Notes: generated from the letters alone by a model not told the origin. Positions 26,967-35,430 are shown, numbered from the stretch's first letter. The stretch: DNA of 61,687 nucleotides from Acinetobacter lwoffii (GCF_002321025.1 NZ_DCLL01000062.1:1-61687), one strand, 5' to 3'. Numbers and translations are program-made.

Positions 26967-27837
26967 AAAAGTATAATGGGGACAAGGCGGTTTTCCTCAA
27001 GCTAATTGATGACACGCCCTAGTTTTAGTAATAGTTCATTAGCTCATTTTATTACTGAAAATCTTGGAACTTTTGGGGTTCTCATTGTTGAAAAACAAGC
27101 TTGGATTATTATTAGTGCTTTTCTAATATATGCATTAATTACATATGGTTATTCATATATAAAGCTCATAGCTGAATATACAGAACCCCCTCCTCCAGAT
27201 TTAAGTAAGCAACATGCGATTTCTATAATACAAACTTTAGAAATTATTGTTCAAACAAAATATAAAAGATTTATTGATACTCTTAAAATGAATACATCTG
27301 CTAAAGATATATTCAATACGATCACTCAGCCAAATTTACAGAAAGACATTATTATTCAAGCAATTAAAAGTCACTTAGAAATTCAATTCCCAAATACTTT
27401 AATCAAAGTTGGATTAATGCGTGTTTCAAATAAACTGTGTACTGAATGGGAAAATTATTTACCAACTCATATTGGACCAAAAACTCCAATAAATGTTTTG
27501 AACTCAAAAACAAGTTGTATTAAACGTAGTATTGAATCAAGAACATTAATAATTGTAGAAAATGCAACAGCAGAACTTAATAAGAATTCTAGTTCTAGAT
27601 GTTATATAAATGGGATGACTCCACTCAATGAAAGCGGCTCACAAATATGCTTCCCTATTTTACACCCTATTACGAATGAGGTAATTTATGTATTAACTGT
27701 TTCATGCAATAAGCAAAATTCATTTAAAAATGAAGATTTTGAATTCTATCAATGGCTTTTAGGTGTTTTCACTCAAAGACTATTATTAGAAATATCCCTA
27801 GAAATTTTGAAAAATAATTTTCAACGAGAAAACAGTC

Positions 27838-27996
27838 ATGCAGCATAAAAATGAATTAGAAAATAAATCTCAAAAATCAACAAAGCCTGAAGAAACAGCT
27901 ATGCAACAATTAGAGATTCAAAATTTAAAGAAAAGAATAGAGGAACTTAATAAAATTTTAGAACAGTTCTCTAAAAATAATGCTAAATCTAAATAA
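27838..27996 (+). CDS. Small coiled-coil protein overlapping the split membrane gene
   Basis: 52 residues, highly charged, with 11 bases of overlap with the end of the membrane-GAF gene, which indicates translational coupling. The C-terminal half (MQQLEIQNLKKRIEELNKIL) has a clear heptad pattern typical of a short coiled coil. No signal peptide, no membrane helix, strongly AT-rich. No known family recognised; the arrangement suggests it works with the membrane protein upstream, whose disruption may cut its translation. Confidence 0.55.
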   Translation: MQHKNELENKSQKSTKPEETAMQQLEIQNLKKRIEELNKILEQFSKNNAKSK

Positions 27997-28158
27997 CTAA
28001 TATAGCTATAATCTTTGAAAATAAAAATTAATTTAGCTTTGTTATCCCTTTGTAATTTCAGTTGAAAAATCAACCAATAAAATCCTATTTATGAAGCACT
28101 TAAATTTTATAAATGTATGATCAAGCCTCTTTTTTCCTATTTCCTTAAAAGGGTTTAT

Positions 28159-28539
28159 ATGAACATGCTTAAAACAATGATCGCAACTGCAATCGTAGCG
28201 ACTTCTGCATCTGCAATGGTAACTGAAGCTCAAGTTGCGCCAGCAACTGTTGTAACCAAAACAACCCAAACTATTGCTAAAGAAACTGCTGCACCTGTAC
28301 AAGCGAAAGTTGAAGCTGCTCAAGCGACTGTTGCTGCAACTCAACAAGCGGCTGAAACTAAAGCTGAAGCAGTAAAAACAGAAGCAACGACTCAAGTAGA
28401 AATGGCTCAAGCTACAGCAGAACAACACGTTGAAGCTGTGAAAACTGAAGCAGTAGAAACCAAAGACGCCGCTGCTGAAAAAGCAGAAGTAAAAGCTGAG
28501 AAAAAAGGCTGGTTCTCTTGGTTTAAAAAAGCAGCTTAA
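28159..28539 (+). CDS. Small secreted Ala/Glu/Lys-rich helical protein
   Basis: About 126 residues from the ATG at 28159, which has AAAAGGG at a good distance; the longer upstream start is unlikely. The signal peptide (LKTMIATAIVATSASA) is cleaved near residue 18. The mature part is almost wholly Ala, Glu, Lys, Thr and Val in an 11-residue-like pattern (KVEAAQATVAATQQAAETKAEA) and should be one long periplasmic helix. The end is KKGWFSWFKKAA, basic and aromatic. It resembles many unnamed apolipoprotein-like bacterial repeats. Function unknown. Confidence 0.75.
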   Translation: MNMLKTMIATAIVATSASAMVTEAQVAPATVVTKTTQTIAKETAAPVQAKVEAAQATVAATQQAAETKAEAVKTEATTQVEMAQATAEQHVEAVKTEAVETKDAAAEKAEVKAEKKGWFSWFKKAA

Positions 28540-28553
28540 GATTTTTTAAGTAT

Positions 28554-28584
28554 AAAAAAAGATGTCAGCCTGACATCTTTTTTT
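28554..28584. terminator. Bidirectional terminator
   Basis: AAAAAAAGATGTCAG CC TGACATCTTTTTTT forms a near-perfect stem with A runs and T runs on both sides. It lies between convergent genes (28159 plus; 28632 minus). Confidence 0.88.
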
Positions 28585-28631
28585 GTTTTGGATGATTTAA
28601 TTTATTTTCAGGAATTAAAAGACTTAATCTT

Positions 28632-29498
28632 CTATTCAGCCTTCTGCGCCAGCATCGTGGCAAAATGCTGTTTAATCCGCTGGCCCTGCTCATCGACACG
28701 GTATAGCTCACCAATATCTTCATTGTATTTCACAATATTCCAGCCCTCATAATACCCTCGCAACTCCCCCGGCTGAAAAGCAAATGGAAAATCGGCTTGT
28801 GCCGGAATATCTGGCGTATCCATGGCACAAACAATCAGGTTATAGCCACCTGGCACGGTCGCCTGCTGCATCTGTGCAATCAGCGGTGGAATGGTTTTCG
28901 CCTCAAGGAACATCATCACCACGGTACAGTAGATAAAGTCATATTGGCCTGCAATGCTGGTATCCGTGTTAAGGTCGCGGCGCTGTACCTGCATATGATC
29001 AATCTGCTCGGTCTGCACAATCTGTCTTAAAGTCTGCAAACTGTTTTCGTTAACATCCCAGGCATCGACATTAAAGCCGTTCTGACTCAAATAAAGCGCA
29101 TTACGGCCTGTACCACAGCCGACGTCCAGCGCACAGCCACCTTTTAAATAGGGCATCGCTGCCAGCACTTCAGAATGGGTAGGATTTAACTGATATTTCT
29201 TGATGAAGTAATCCTCAGGCCGGCAGTAAAAACGCAGCTGGCATTCGATATTCTCACTGGCAGAAACAATTTTGTGCCAGGCCTCAGGCTCAATAAATGG
29301 CGGTTGCTGCTCTGGTGTAAACACATGCTCGGATTGCACTGCGCCAGATTCTTCCAGCATGGCAAAACGCAGCTCACCTTTTAATACTGTCAGTTTCGCC
29401 CAGGTACCCGCTTTGGTATTGTGCTGATTCTTGAAGCCCTGAGGAATACTCTGCTGAGTCCAGACTGGAAGTTCCTTATAACATTTCAACTGTTGCAT
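28632..29498 (-). CDS. tehB: TehB-like SAM-dependent methyltransferase
   Basis: 288 residues with two parts. The N-terminal TehB-type beta-rich domain (about 1-95: LPVWTQQSIPQGFKNQHNTK, AWHKIVSAS, CQLRFYCRPEDYF) is followed by a class I methyltransferase domain with the SAM motif ALDVGCGTGRNALYLSQNG (about 120) and VDAWDVNENSL. TehB family members methylate tellurite and other oxyanions; substrate here is unproven. Stands alone on the minus strand. Confidence 0.88.
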   Translation of the reverse strand: MQQLKCYKELPVWTQQSIPQGFKNQHNTKAGTWAKLTVLKGELRFAMLEESGAVQSEHVFTPEQQPPFIEPEAWHKIVSASENIECQLRFYCRPEDYFIKKYQLNPTHSEVLAAMPYLKGGCALDVGCGTGRNALYLSQNGFNVDAWDVNENSLQTLRQIVQTEQIDHMQVQRRDLNTDTSIAGQYDFIYCTVVMMFLEAKTIPPLIAQMQQATVPGGYNLIVCAMDTPDIPAQADFPFAFQPGELRGYYEGWNIVKYNEDIGELYRVDEQGQRIKQHFATMLAQKAE

Positions 29499-29654
29499 AA
29501 TTTTTTGCCCTCCATATCATCCATGCTCCGCCTGTCATTCTTTTGGCAGCGGTAATAAGTTTCAGCATAGCCTGTTCAAATCGGAATTGGAATCAGCGCC
29601 TGTTCGCGCTGTGCCGATGCAACAGCAAGATCAATACCAGTTTTCTATCAAAAT

Positions 29655-29681
29655 AAAAAAGCTGCCTCTCTTGAAACAGCT
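29655..29681 (-). terminator. Terminator of the 90-residue hypothetical gene
   Basis: On the minus strand AGCTG...CAGCT with internal TTC/GAG pairs precedes TTTTTT. Confidence 0.6.
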
Positions 29682-29715
29682 CGGTTGTATATCAATCAGG
29701 AATTTGATGACTTGA

Positions 29716-29988
29716 TTAATGCAGCAGTTCCGACTTTAGCCAGTTGATGTATTTATCCTGATCCATAAAATCCGGTGCGCTCCCCAGATCCAGACTGAAA
29801 TACTGCTGATTGAACTGAATCACAATCTGTTCGGTATAGTGCCAGTCCTCGATCAGCGTGAAATATTGATCCAAGAACAACCGGTTCTTGTCCCCGTTAT
29901 TCATCCTTTGTAATTTTGGACATGTTTTATTTGCGACAAACTCACCGTACACCTGCTGAATATCAGCAAAAACCTGAATTGTTTGCAT
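29716..29988 (-). CDS. Hypothetical protein, 90 residues
   Basis: Soluble, acidic, with aromatic-rich C-terminal half (DQYFTLIEDWHYTEQIVIQFNQQYFSLDLG). AGGTGAG precedes the ATG. No signal peptide or membrane helix. Family not recognised. A terminator-like hairpin follows. Confidence 0.6.
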   Translation of the reverse strand: MQTIQVFADIQQVYGEFVANKTCPKLQRMNNGDKNRLFLDQYFTLIEDWHYTEQIVIQFNQQYFSLDLGSAPDFMDQDKYINWLKSELLH

Positions 29989-30097
29989 GACTCACCTGCT
30001 TAAATGTTATGTCGTGATCTGTGCGACCCTTTCAATTTAGCAAGCGAGTTTGAACAGCAGATGACAGTCCTATGGCAATCCTGTCATCTCAGTCAGG

Positions 30098-30847
30098 CTA
30101 CAACTTGTTTTCAACCTCTTTCTGGTTAGCGCTCGCCACTCGTTCCGTCTGTTTATTCAGGTGCAGCATTTCTTTATACAGCGCATTAAACTCTTGCACG
30201 GCTTTATCGTCATAGAACATAAAGGTGTTATTTTTCTTTTGCCATTTATGCTTTTTCAGTACTGCAAATAAGGCATCAGCCTTGGCCAGCGTCTGTTTTT
30301 CAATTTCAAAAATGACATGTGCATTACTATTTTGCTGACTGTCTTTCAGGGTCAGGCTCAGTTGCTGGCGATAACGGTTCTTAATATCCAGTTGCTGTGC
30401 CTTGTCGATCAGCTCGGCATCGCGCTGCTGGATTTTCTGCTGATAGCTATTCACAATTTGATGGACTTGCTTGAGCATGGCTTCAGTTTCTTTATAGCCT
30501 TGTGCCTGATCCTTAGCCAAGCGGTCGATATTCAGAAAATTCTGCCAGTTGGCGGCTTTTAAGTCGCGTAGATACTGATTACGTTCCTCGGCACTGTCGC
30601 GCAATTGCCCCAGCATAAATTCAGCCATGATGGCATAGTCACCATCCAGACGGTCATCCTCAAGTTCAATCTGAATCGGTTTAGACCAGTCCTGTGCCTG
30701 CTGCGCAATACTCTCGGTTTTTTCTTCAAGCACAGTTTCATATTCGAGCAGCTCGGCCTGATGTTTTTGCTGAACTGAATTCTGATAAAACAGCCCAATA
30801 AAAATTGCCAGTGTCACAGCGGCTACAATCATAAAAACACGCGGCAT
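30098..30847 (-). CDS. Membrane-anchored helical protein of unknown function
   Basis: About 249 residues from the ATG at 30847, which has AGGGGAG 8 bases upstream; an ATG two codons earlier is too close to that site. One N-terminal membrane helix (VFMIVAAVTLAIFIGLFY), then a long charged, Gln-rich, probably coiled-coil periplasmic part. No catalytic motif. Family not recognised. Confidence 0.65.
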   Translation of the reverse strand: MPRVFMIVAAVTLAIFIGLFYQNSVQQKHQAELLEYETVLEEKTESIAQQAQDWSKPIQIELEDDRLDGDYAIMAEFMLGQLRDSAEERNQYLRDLKAANWQNFLNIDRLAKDQAQGYKETEAMLKQVHQIVNSYQQKIQQRDAELIDKAQQLDIKNRYRQQLSLTLKDSQQNSNAHVIFEIEKQTLAKADALFAVLKKHKWQKKNNTFMFYDDKAVQEFNALYKEMLHLNKQTERVASANQKEVENKL

Positions 30848-31021
30848 GCACATGCTCCCCTGCTGCAGGTTATGTATAGATTTCCTTTTTATCAATATGC
30901 TTATTTTTTAAGCATAAATCAATTCTTCTATACAAAACCCCTATGCAAAGGCACGGACTGTTCCAAAAGGAAATCAGATCGAAATCCTGTTTTAAGCTCG
31001 CGCTGAATCGTTTGACTTTAT

Positions 31022-31525
31022 CTAGCAACCGTTCGCCGAACACCATTCATTCAGCAGCGTCCGGTCAATATTATTCAGGTTGAACTGTTCTCGGGCAGCC
31101 TGAACTGATGTTGCATCACGGTTAATGCCAAATGGCACCAGCATCAGATAAATCCCATCACGTGGGTCAGCAGAGCGCAAACCATCTGCGATGGCCTGTA
31201 CATACTGTTGCAGCCCCGGTGGCAGGCTATCCAGTCGTGCCGGATTGCTGCTCGGTAGAATGTCGAGATCACCCGCGAAATCAGCATTGACCGAGTAGTC
31301 CTGCAATTCACGTTCAATCTTCATCATTCGCATCTTTAACGCCTTTTTCTGGCTGGATTGTTCTTGCAGCGGCAGCATGAATTCCGTTTCTTCACGCAAT
31401 TCACGATCTGCCATCACGGTCAGTGTCGGTAAAGTGACTGACTCTGGGGCGGCATGCGCATTGACCAGATGCAGCAAAGAAAACAGGCTTATTAATACAA
31501 GGAAAGTTGTGCTAAGGGGACGCAT
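31022..31525 (-). CDS. Secreted protein with TonB-box-like N terminus (paralog A)
   Basis: 167 residues. The signal peptide ends near HAA (about 26). The mature N terminus has VTLPTLTVMA, resembling the TonB boxes at the start of TonB-dependent receptors. A helical Lys/Met-rich region follows, then a conserved block (LDSLPPGLQQYVQAIADGLRSADPRDG) shared with the gene at 31763. No beta-barrel. Two Cys at the very end (EWCSANGC) are absent from paralog B. Function unknown. Confidence 0.7.
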   Translation of the reverse strand: MRPLSTTFLVLISLFSLLHLVNAHAAPESVTLPTLTVMADRELREETEFMLPLQEQSSQKKALKMRMMKIERELQDYSVNADFAGDLDILPSSNPARLDSLPPGLQQYVQAIADGLRSADPRDGIYLMLVPFGINRDATSVQAAREQFNLNNIDRTLLNEWCSANGC

Positions 31526-31714
31526 AAGGAAAACCTCCGCATCATCATTTCAGGGGGAGAGACCTTATTGTTCCTTAAACTTGTGTAAATATGATCAGCA
31601 TTACTGTGAGGATTGATACACGGTCATGTCAGCCTGATTACTGGCGCATATTTCGAGCTGGTTTTAAGCGGGCGATTAGAAATTAATGCTCCTTTTACCG
31701 TAAATTCAAGCAAT

Positions 31715-31738
31715 AAAAAATCCCCGACTGGCGGGGAT
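31715..31738 (-). terminator. Terminator of paralog B
   Basis: On the minus strand ATCCCCG-CCAGT-CGGGGAT is followed by T6. Confidence 0.85.
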
Positions 31739-31762
31739 GGATAGGTAGTATTGAACAGTATT

Positions 31763-32284
31763 TCAGGGCTGCCTCGGTAATTGCATAACAGGCGGTAAAT
31801 TCAGGTGATTTTCAAGCAGGTCGATATTCACCCTGTCCAGATTGATCTGGATCTTCATATTGCGATCTGGCTGCATGCTATTACTCCGATCAATGCCAAA
31901 ATTCTCCAGAATGGTATACAGCCCCTGGGTTGGATCACTGGATTGCAGTCCTTGGGCAATGGTCAGCACATACCGCTGTAGTGCCGGTGACAGTGAATCT
32001 AAATCAGGTGCTTTTATGGGCTGGATCTCGAGGTTTGCCACCATCTCGGGATTAACCATGAAATTCTCTGCATCCCGGGTTCCACGAATCACCTGATGCT
32101 GTAAGGCGCGCAGATTCTTTTCTTCCTGTACAAAAGGCACATAGCCGGTTTCATTACTCATTTCAGGTTCAGCCATCACGGTCATAGTGGGCAGAGTCAC
32201 AACCGCTTGCTCGTCCTCGGCTTGTGCTCCGATGCTGTAAACACCGAGCATGAGTCCGAATATAGACATTTTCATGATATTCAT
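31763..32284 (-). CDS. Secreted protein with TonB-box-like N terminus (paralog B)
   Basis: 173 residues. The signal peptide ends near AQA (about 22). The mature start carries VTLPTMTVMA, as in paralog A. The block LDSLSPALQRYVLTIAQGLQSSDPTQG matches paralog A in order and spacing, so the two are tandem duplicates that have diverged. No barrel, no known domain. Has its own terminator, so the two genes are separately controlled. Confidence 0.7.
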   Translation of the reverse strand: MNIMKMSIFGLMLGVYSIGAQAEDEQAVVTLPTMTVMAEPEMSNETGYVPFVQEEKNLRALQHQVIRGTRDAENFMVNPEMVANLEIQPIKAPDLDSLSPALQRYVLTIAQGLQSSDPTQGLYTILENFGIDRSNSMQPDRNMKIQINLDRVNIDLLENHLNLPPVMQLPRQP

Positions 32285-32520
32285 TGATCTGCCTTTCCCC
32301 TATTATTGATGGCCCAAATACTGCAACTGATGATGATCCAGTCAATTTCCAATATTCTTATCTACTAGATTACATTGATTACTTGGATAACTCATGCTTG
32401 CTCAGATGAATGGCAACTCATGTGAATCATCCCGGAAATAGCAGAGCACAGACTCATCGCCTGAACACCAGATAGTGAGGCAAAACCACTGTTTTCAGCT
32501 GAATGACAAAGTGACAGGCG

Positions 32521-32552
32521 AAAAAAAACCTCAAACACTGTTTGAGGTTTTT
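32521..32552 (-). terminator. Terminator of the first tRNA-Phe
   Basis: On the minus strand AACCTCAAACA-GTGTTTGAGGTT forms a long stem followed by T8. Confidence 0.85.
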
Positions 32553-32559
32553 TCGAATA

Positions 32560-32635
32560 TGGTGGCGAGACCCAGGATCGAACTGGGGACACACGGATTT
32601 TCAATCCGTTGCTCTACCTACTGAGCTATCACGCC
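32560..32635 (-). tRNA. pheT: tRNA-Phe (GAA), copy 1
   Basis: 76-nt cloverleaf with acceptor GGCGTGA, encoded CCA, and anticodon loop TTGAAAA giving GAA. Identical to the copy at 32773. Promoter TTGACT (32674-32669), 18 bases, TTAATA (32650-32645). Confidence 0.95.
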
Positions 32636-32644
32636 GATGCGGTG

Positions 32645-32674
32645 TATTAAGCCGTATCTGGCCTCATTAGTCAA
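32645..32674 (-). promoter_or_regulatory. Promoter of tRNA-Phe copy 1
   Basis: TTGACT and TTAATA with 18-base spacing on the minus strand. Confidence 0.65.
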
Positions 32675-32717
32675 TCAAAATTATGAAAAAAATATTTGAG
32701 TGGCTGATTTTTGGCCT

Positions 32718-32746
32718 AAAAAAAATCCCTGATGGGATCAGGGATT
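32718..32746 (-). terminator. Terminator of the second tRNA-Phe
   Basis: On the minus strand AATCCCTGATCCCATCAGGG pairs around loop CCC and runs into T8. Confidence 0.8.
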
Positions 32747-32772
32747 GAAAACTTTGAAATCGTTTTTAAATA

Positions 32773-32848
32773 TGGTGGCGAGACCCAGGATCGAACTGGG
32801 GACACACGGATTTTCAATCCGTTGCTCTACCTACTGAGCTATCACGCC
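32773..32848 (-). tRNA. pheT: tRNA-Phe (GAA), copy 2
   Basis: Identical 76-nt cloverleaf to the copy at 32560. Promoter TTGACG (32887-32882), 18 bases, TTAATA (32863-32858). Each copy has its own terminator. Confidence 0.95.
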
Positions 32849-32857
32849 GATGTCGCG

Positions 32858-32887
32858 TATTAAACAGTTTCGGCTTGAAATCGTCAA
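32858..32887 (-). promoter_or_regulatory. Promoter of tRNA-Phe copy 2
   Basis: TTGACG and TTAATA with 18-base spacing on the minus strand, the same layout as for copy 1. Confidence 0.65.
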
Positions 32888-33012
32888 GAGCAGAGAGAAT
32901 AATTTTCGTTAAATGTTTACTTTTCCATCAACTCGCGTCAATTTGAGTCAAAAATCGAACAGTGTTTACCAAAGACCTCAGCAATAAAACAGATTTAAGC
33001 GCTTATTTACAT

Positions 33013-33036
33013 AAAAAAGCAGCCTAATGGCTGCTT
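33013..33036 (-). terminator. Terminator of the GNAT gene
   Basis: On the minus strand AGCAGCC-ATTA-GGCTGCT is followed by T5. Confidence 0.8.
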
Positions 33037-33051
33037 ATGGTTGATCGATTT

Positions 33052-33429
33052 TCAGATTTTTTCTAGATTGGCCAGACAACGATGAATGGCCCCACAGCCC
33101 GGCACAAAGTTTTTCACGCCTTTTTCTTCTTCCATGCGGCAAACTTCGCTCACCAGCCTTTCTGCAACGCCACGACCACGGTTGGCCGGATGTACGACGA
33201 TATTTTCCAGAATCCGGCTTTCACCCTGTCCGGTGCACCAGATTGCCCCAATAATTTTGCTATTAAATTCTGCGCTATAAACTGAGGTATACTGTGCAAG
33301 GTTTTGCTCTAGTTGTTCCATGGCATCTGCCCCGTCACTAAATTCAGGGCTCGTGTCATACAGTCGCTCAAGCTGGCTGCGCACTTCGTCATTTTCTAAA
33401 GAAGTATAAGCATGTACGGTGATAGGCAT
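33052..33429 (-). CDS. GNAT-family N-acetyltransferase, short form
   Basis: 125 residues. Acetyl-CoA-binding motif A is seen as LENIVVHPANRGRGVAERLVSEV (GRG at about 86). N- and C-terminal parts are short, resembling the compact PanM/PanZ-like acetyltransferases, including a DGADAMEQLEQNL region. Substrate unknown. Divergent from hisB, with its own terminator. Confidence 0.8.
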   Translation of the reverse strand: MPITVHAYTSLENDEVRSQLERLYDTSPEFSDGADAMEQLEQNLAQYTSVYSAEFNSKIIGAIWCTGQGESRILENIVVHPANRGRGVAERLVSEVCRMEEEKGVKNFVPGCGAIHRCLANLEKI

Positions 33430-33525
33430 TGATAAACCCTCCTGAGCAATCTAATATGCGGTGACTTCGTCACGGCGAAAATATTTTCTACATCAATCAT
33501 TTTGACGTATTTGAGGAACGTGTCT

Positions 33526-34119
33526 ATGACAGATCGTATCAGTGAAGTGGTAAGAAATACCAACGAAACCAAAATTCGAGTTCGTTTGAATCTCGACGGT
33601 ACTGGTCAAGGCACCTTAAACACGGGTATTCCCTTTTTAGATCATATGATTGATCAAATCAAGCGTCATGGCCGGTTTGATATTGATATTCATTGTGATG
33701 GCGACTTGGAAATCGATGACCATCATACTGTGGAAGACTGCGGTATTACGCTGGGTCAGGCTTTCGCGCAAGCACTAGGTGATAAAAAAGGCCTGAAACG
33801 CTATGGTCATTTCTATGCGCCACTCGATGAGTCTTTAAGCCGTGTCGTGGTGGATCTGTCTGGCCGTCCGGGTCTGTTTATGGATATTCCATTTACCCGT
33901 GCCATGATCGGCCGTTTTGATGTGGATTTATTCTCTGAATTTTTCCAGGGCTTTGTGAACCATTCCTTGATGACGGTACATATCGACAACCTGAAAGGCA
34001 AAAACAGCCATCACCAGATCGAAAGCGTATTTAAAGCATTTGCGCGTGCGCTGCGTATGGCCTGTGAAGTGGATCCACGTGCTGCCAATACGGTAGCTTC
34101 AACCAAAGGTACACTGTAA
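33526..34119 (+). CDS. hisB: Imidazoleglycerol-phosphate dehydratase
   Basis: Sixth step of histidine synthesis. 197 residues from the ATG at 33526 with GAGGAAC upstream; monofunctional (no phosphatase domain). Metal-binding repeats DHHTVEDC (about 64) and NSHHQIES (about 155) are present, as is IPFLDHMIDQIKRHG. The stop overlaps the hisH start by one base (TAATG). Confidence 0.98.
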   Translation: MTDRISEVVRNTNETKIRVRLNLDGTGQGTLNTGIPFLDHMIDQIKRHGRFDIDIHCDGDLEIDDHHTVEDCGITLGQAFAQALGDKKGLKRYGHFYAPLDESLSRVVVDLSGRPGLFMDIPFTRAMIGRFDVDLFSEFFQGFVNHSLMTVHIDNLKGKNSHHQIESVFKAFARALRMACEVDPRAANTVASTKGTL

Positions 34120-34736
34120 TGACCCGTATTGCCCTTCTTGATTATGGCATGGGAAATTTGCACTCTGCGGCAAAAGCGTTAGAACATGTCGGTGCCACAG
34201 TGGATGTCACCAATGATCCAAAACTGATTGCTCAGGCAGACAAGATTGTCTTTCCGGGTGTAGGTGCCATGCGTGACTGCATGCAAGGCATGCACGAAGC
34301 CGGCATTGATGAAGTGGTACGCAATGCCGTGTTTAACAAGCCGGTACTGGCTATTTGTGTCGGTATGCAAGCCTTGATGCAACATTCTGAAGAGAATGGT
34401 GGTACCGATGCACTGGGTATTTTCGAAGGTGCGGTTAAGCATTTTCCGGAAATGGCGGGCTTAAAAGTGCCGCATATGGGCTGGAACCAGGTGCATCAGG
34501 CTGATCCTGACCATCCGATGTGGAACAATATCGAACAGGATGCACGTTTCTACTTTGTACATAGCTACTATGTAGAGCCACAAGATTCAGACCTGGTGGC
34601 AGCTACTTGTACCTATGGCATCGAGTTCTGTACTGCAATTCATAAAGAAAACCTGTTCGCGACCCAGTTCCATCCGGAAAAGAGTCATACCGCCGGTTTA
34701 CAGTTATTGAAAAACTTTGTGGACTGGAAAATCTGA
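34119..34736 (+). CDS. hisH: Imidazole glycerol phosphate synthase, glutamine amidotransferase subunit
   Basis: 205 residues. Class I amidotransferase that feeds ammonia to HisF. The nucleophile Cys is in LAICVGMQALM (about 80), and the His/Glu pair is in FATQFHPEKSH (about 182). FPGVGAMRDCM and YFVHSYY are typical. It overlaps hisB by one base. Its partner hisF lies 5.7 kb downstream. Confidence 0.98.
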   Translation: MTRIALLDYGMGNLHSAAKALEHVGATVDVTNDPKLIAQADKIVFPGVGAMRDCMQGMHEAGIDEVVRNAVFNKPVLAICVGMQALMQHSEENGGTDALGIFEGAVKHFPEMAGLKVPHMGWNQVHQADPDHPMWNNIEQDARFYFVHSYYVEPQDSDLVAATCTYGIEFCTAIHKENLFATQFHPEKSHTAGLQLLKNFVDWKI

Positions 34737-34750
34737 TTTTCCTTTCGCCT

Positions 34751-34778
34751 AAAAAGCTCGCAGATTGCGAGCTTTTTT
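34751..34778 (+). terminator. Terminator of hisBH
   Basis: AAAAGCTCGC-AGATT-GCGAGCTTTT followed by more T. Confidence 0.88.
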
Positions 34779-34896
34779 ATTCATTTAGATTAGTTCACTG
34801 CTAGTGATTCTGACTATTTTTTAGTCATTGAAATTGTTATGATGTTGAAGTAACTCATTATATTTAAAAATAATTAGACTCAGGGGAAATACAATA

Positions 34897-35430
34897 ATGA
34901 ATCCACACTATCCAAACAATGAATCAGCTTTAAGCCCAAATGGTCGTTTTGGCCGCTTGTCTTATCTCGGCTGGAACATGCTAATGACCTTTTCGCTCCT
35001 GATCATCATTGGGATCATTGCAGCTTTTTCACCTGGCCTATTTATGGATAGCTCTGCCTTGGCAGGCTCATCCATGGTTGCAACTGTTCTCATCGGACTC
35101 GCTTACTTGGTCATGCTTTATTTTAGTTTTGTTTTTACTATTCGCCGTCTACATGACCGCAATCATACTGGATGGTTATCGCTGCTGATCTTGGTTCCGC
35201 TACTCAATCTGATTTTTATCCTTTATCTGATTTTTGCCAAAGGTGATGACAGAAGCAATCAATACGGCCCGCGACGTACCACCAAAGCTTGGGAAAAGGT
35301 GTTGGGATTGATTTATGTACTTATTTTTCCAATCGGTATTTTAGCCGCGATTGCAATCCCAGCTTATCAAGACTATGTGACGCGTGCTCAACAGGCGCAG
35401 ATGGAACACAGTAGCTATCACACTGATTAA
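34897..35430 (+). CDS. DUF805 membrane protein with pilin-like C-terminal segment
   Basis: 177 residues. The N terminus (NGRFGRLSYLGWNML) and the four-helix layout, with RRLHDRNHTGWLSLLIL between helices (about 88), are the DUF805 pattern. The C terminus departs from that family: IGILAAIAIPAYQDYVTRAQ (about 147-166) matches the hydrophobic N-terminal helix of type IV pilins almost word for word. Function unknown. Between terminators; probably a single-gene unit. Confidence 0.85.
   Translation: MNPHYPNNESALSPNGRFGRLSYLGWNMLMTFSLLIIIGIIAAFSPGLFMDSSALAGSSMVATVLIGLAYLVMLYFSFVFTIRRLHDRNHTGWLSLLILVPLLNLIFILYLIFAKGDDRSNQYGPRRTTKAWEKVLGLIYVLIFPIGILAAIAIPAYQDYVTRAQQAQMEHSSYHTD

Larger units (their letters stand above)
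26210..27018 (-). mobile_element. IS5-family element (IS427-group type), 809 bp
   Basis: The ends are inverted repeats: GGCGTGTCATCAATTA at the left and its complement at the right. The duplicated target is CTAG. Two overlapping minus-strand frames encode the transposase, joined by a predicted frameshift at an A7 run, as in the IS427 group. The element interrupts the membrane-GAF gene. The intact frames and target repeats suggest a recent insertion. No specific IS name can be given without a search. Confidence 0.92.
26058..27848 (+). pseudogene. Membrane protein with GAF-like domain, split by an IS5-family element
   Basis: Removing the IS (26210-27018) and one CTAG repeat leaves a single open frame of 978 nt (325 residues) that reads straight through the junction as V-F-F-I-N-S-S-F-S-N-S. 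Predicted protein: a short cytoplasmic N terminus, a membrane helix (FLLLPIIYALPVFFI), a loop of about 40 residues, a second helix (AWIIISAFLIYALITYGYSY), then a cytoplasmic domain whose end (ICFPILHPITNEVIYVLTVS) resembles a GAF domain. Base composition is much more AT-rich than the neighbours, which suggests acquisition. Now probably inactive, although an ATG in the IS end (27009) could restart the 3' part. It overlaps a coiled-coil gene. No named family recognised. Confidence 0.75.
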
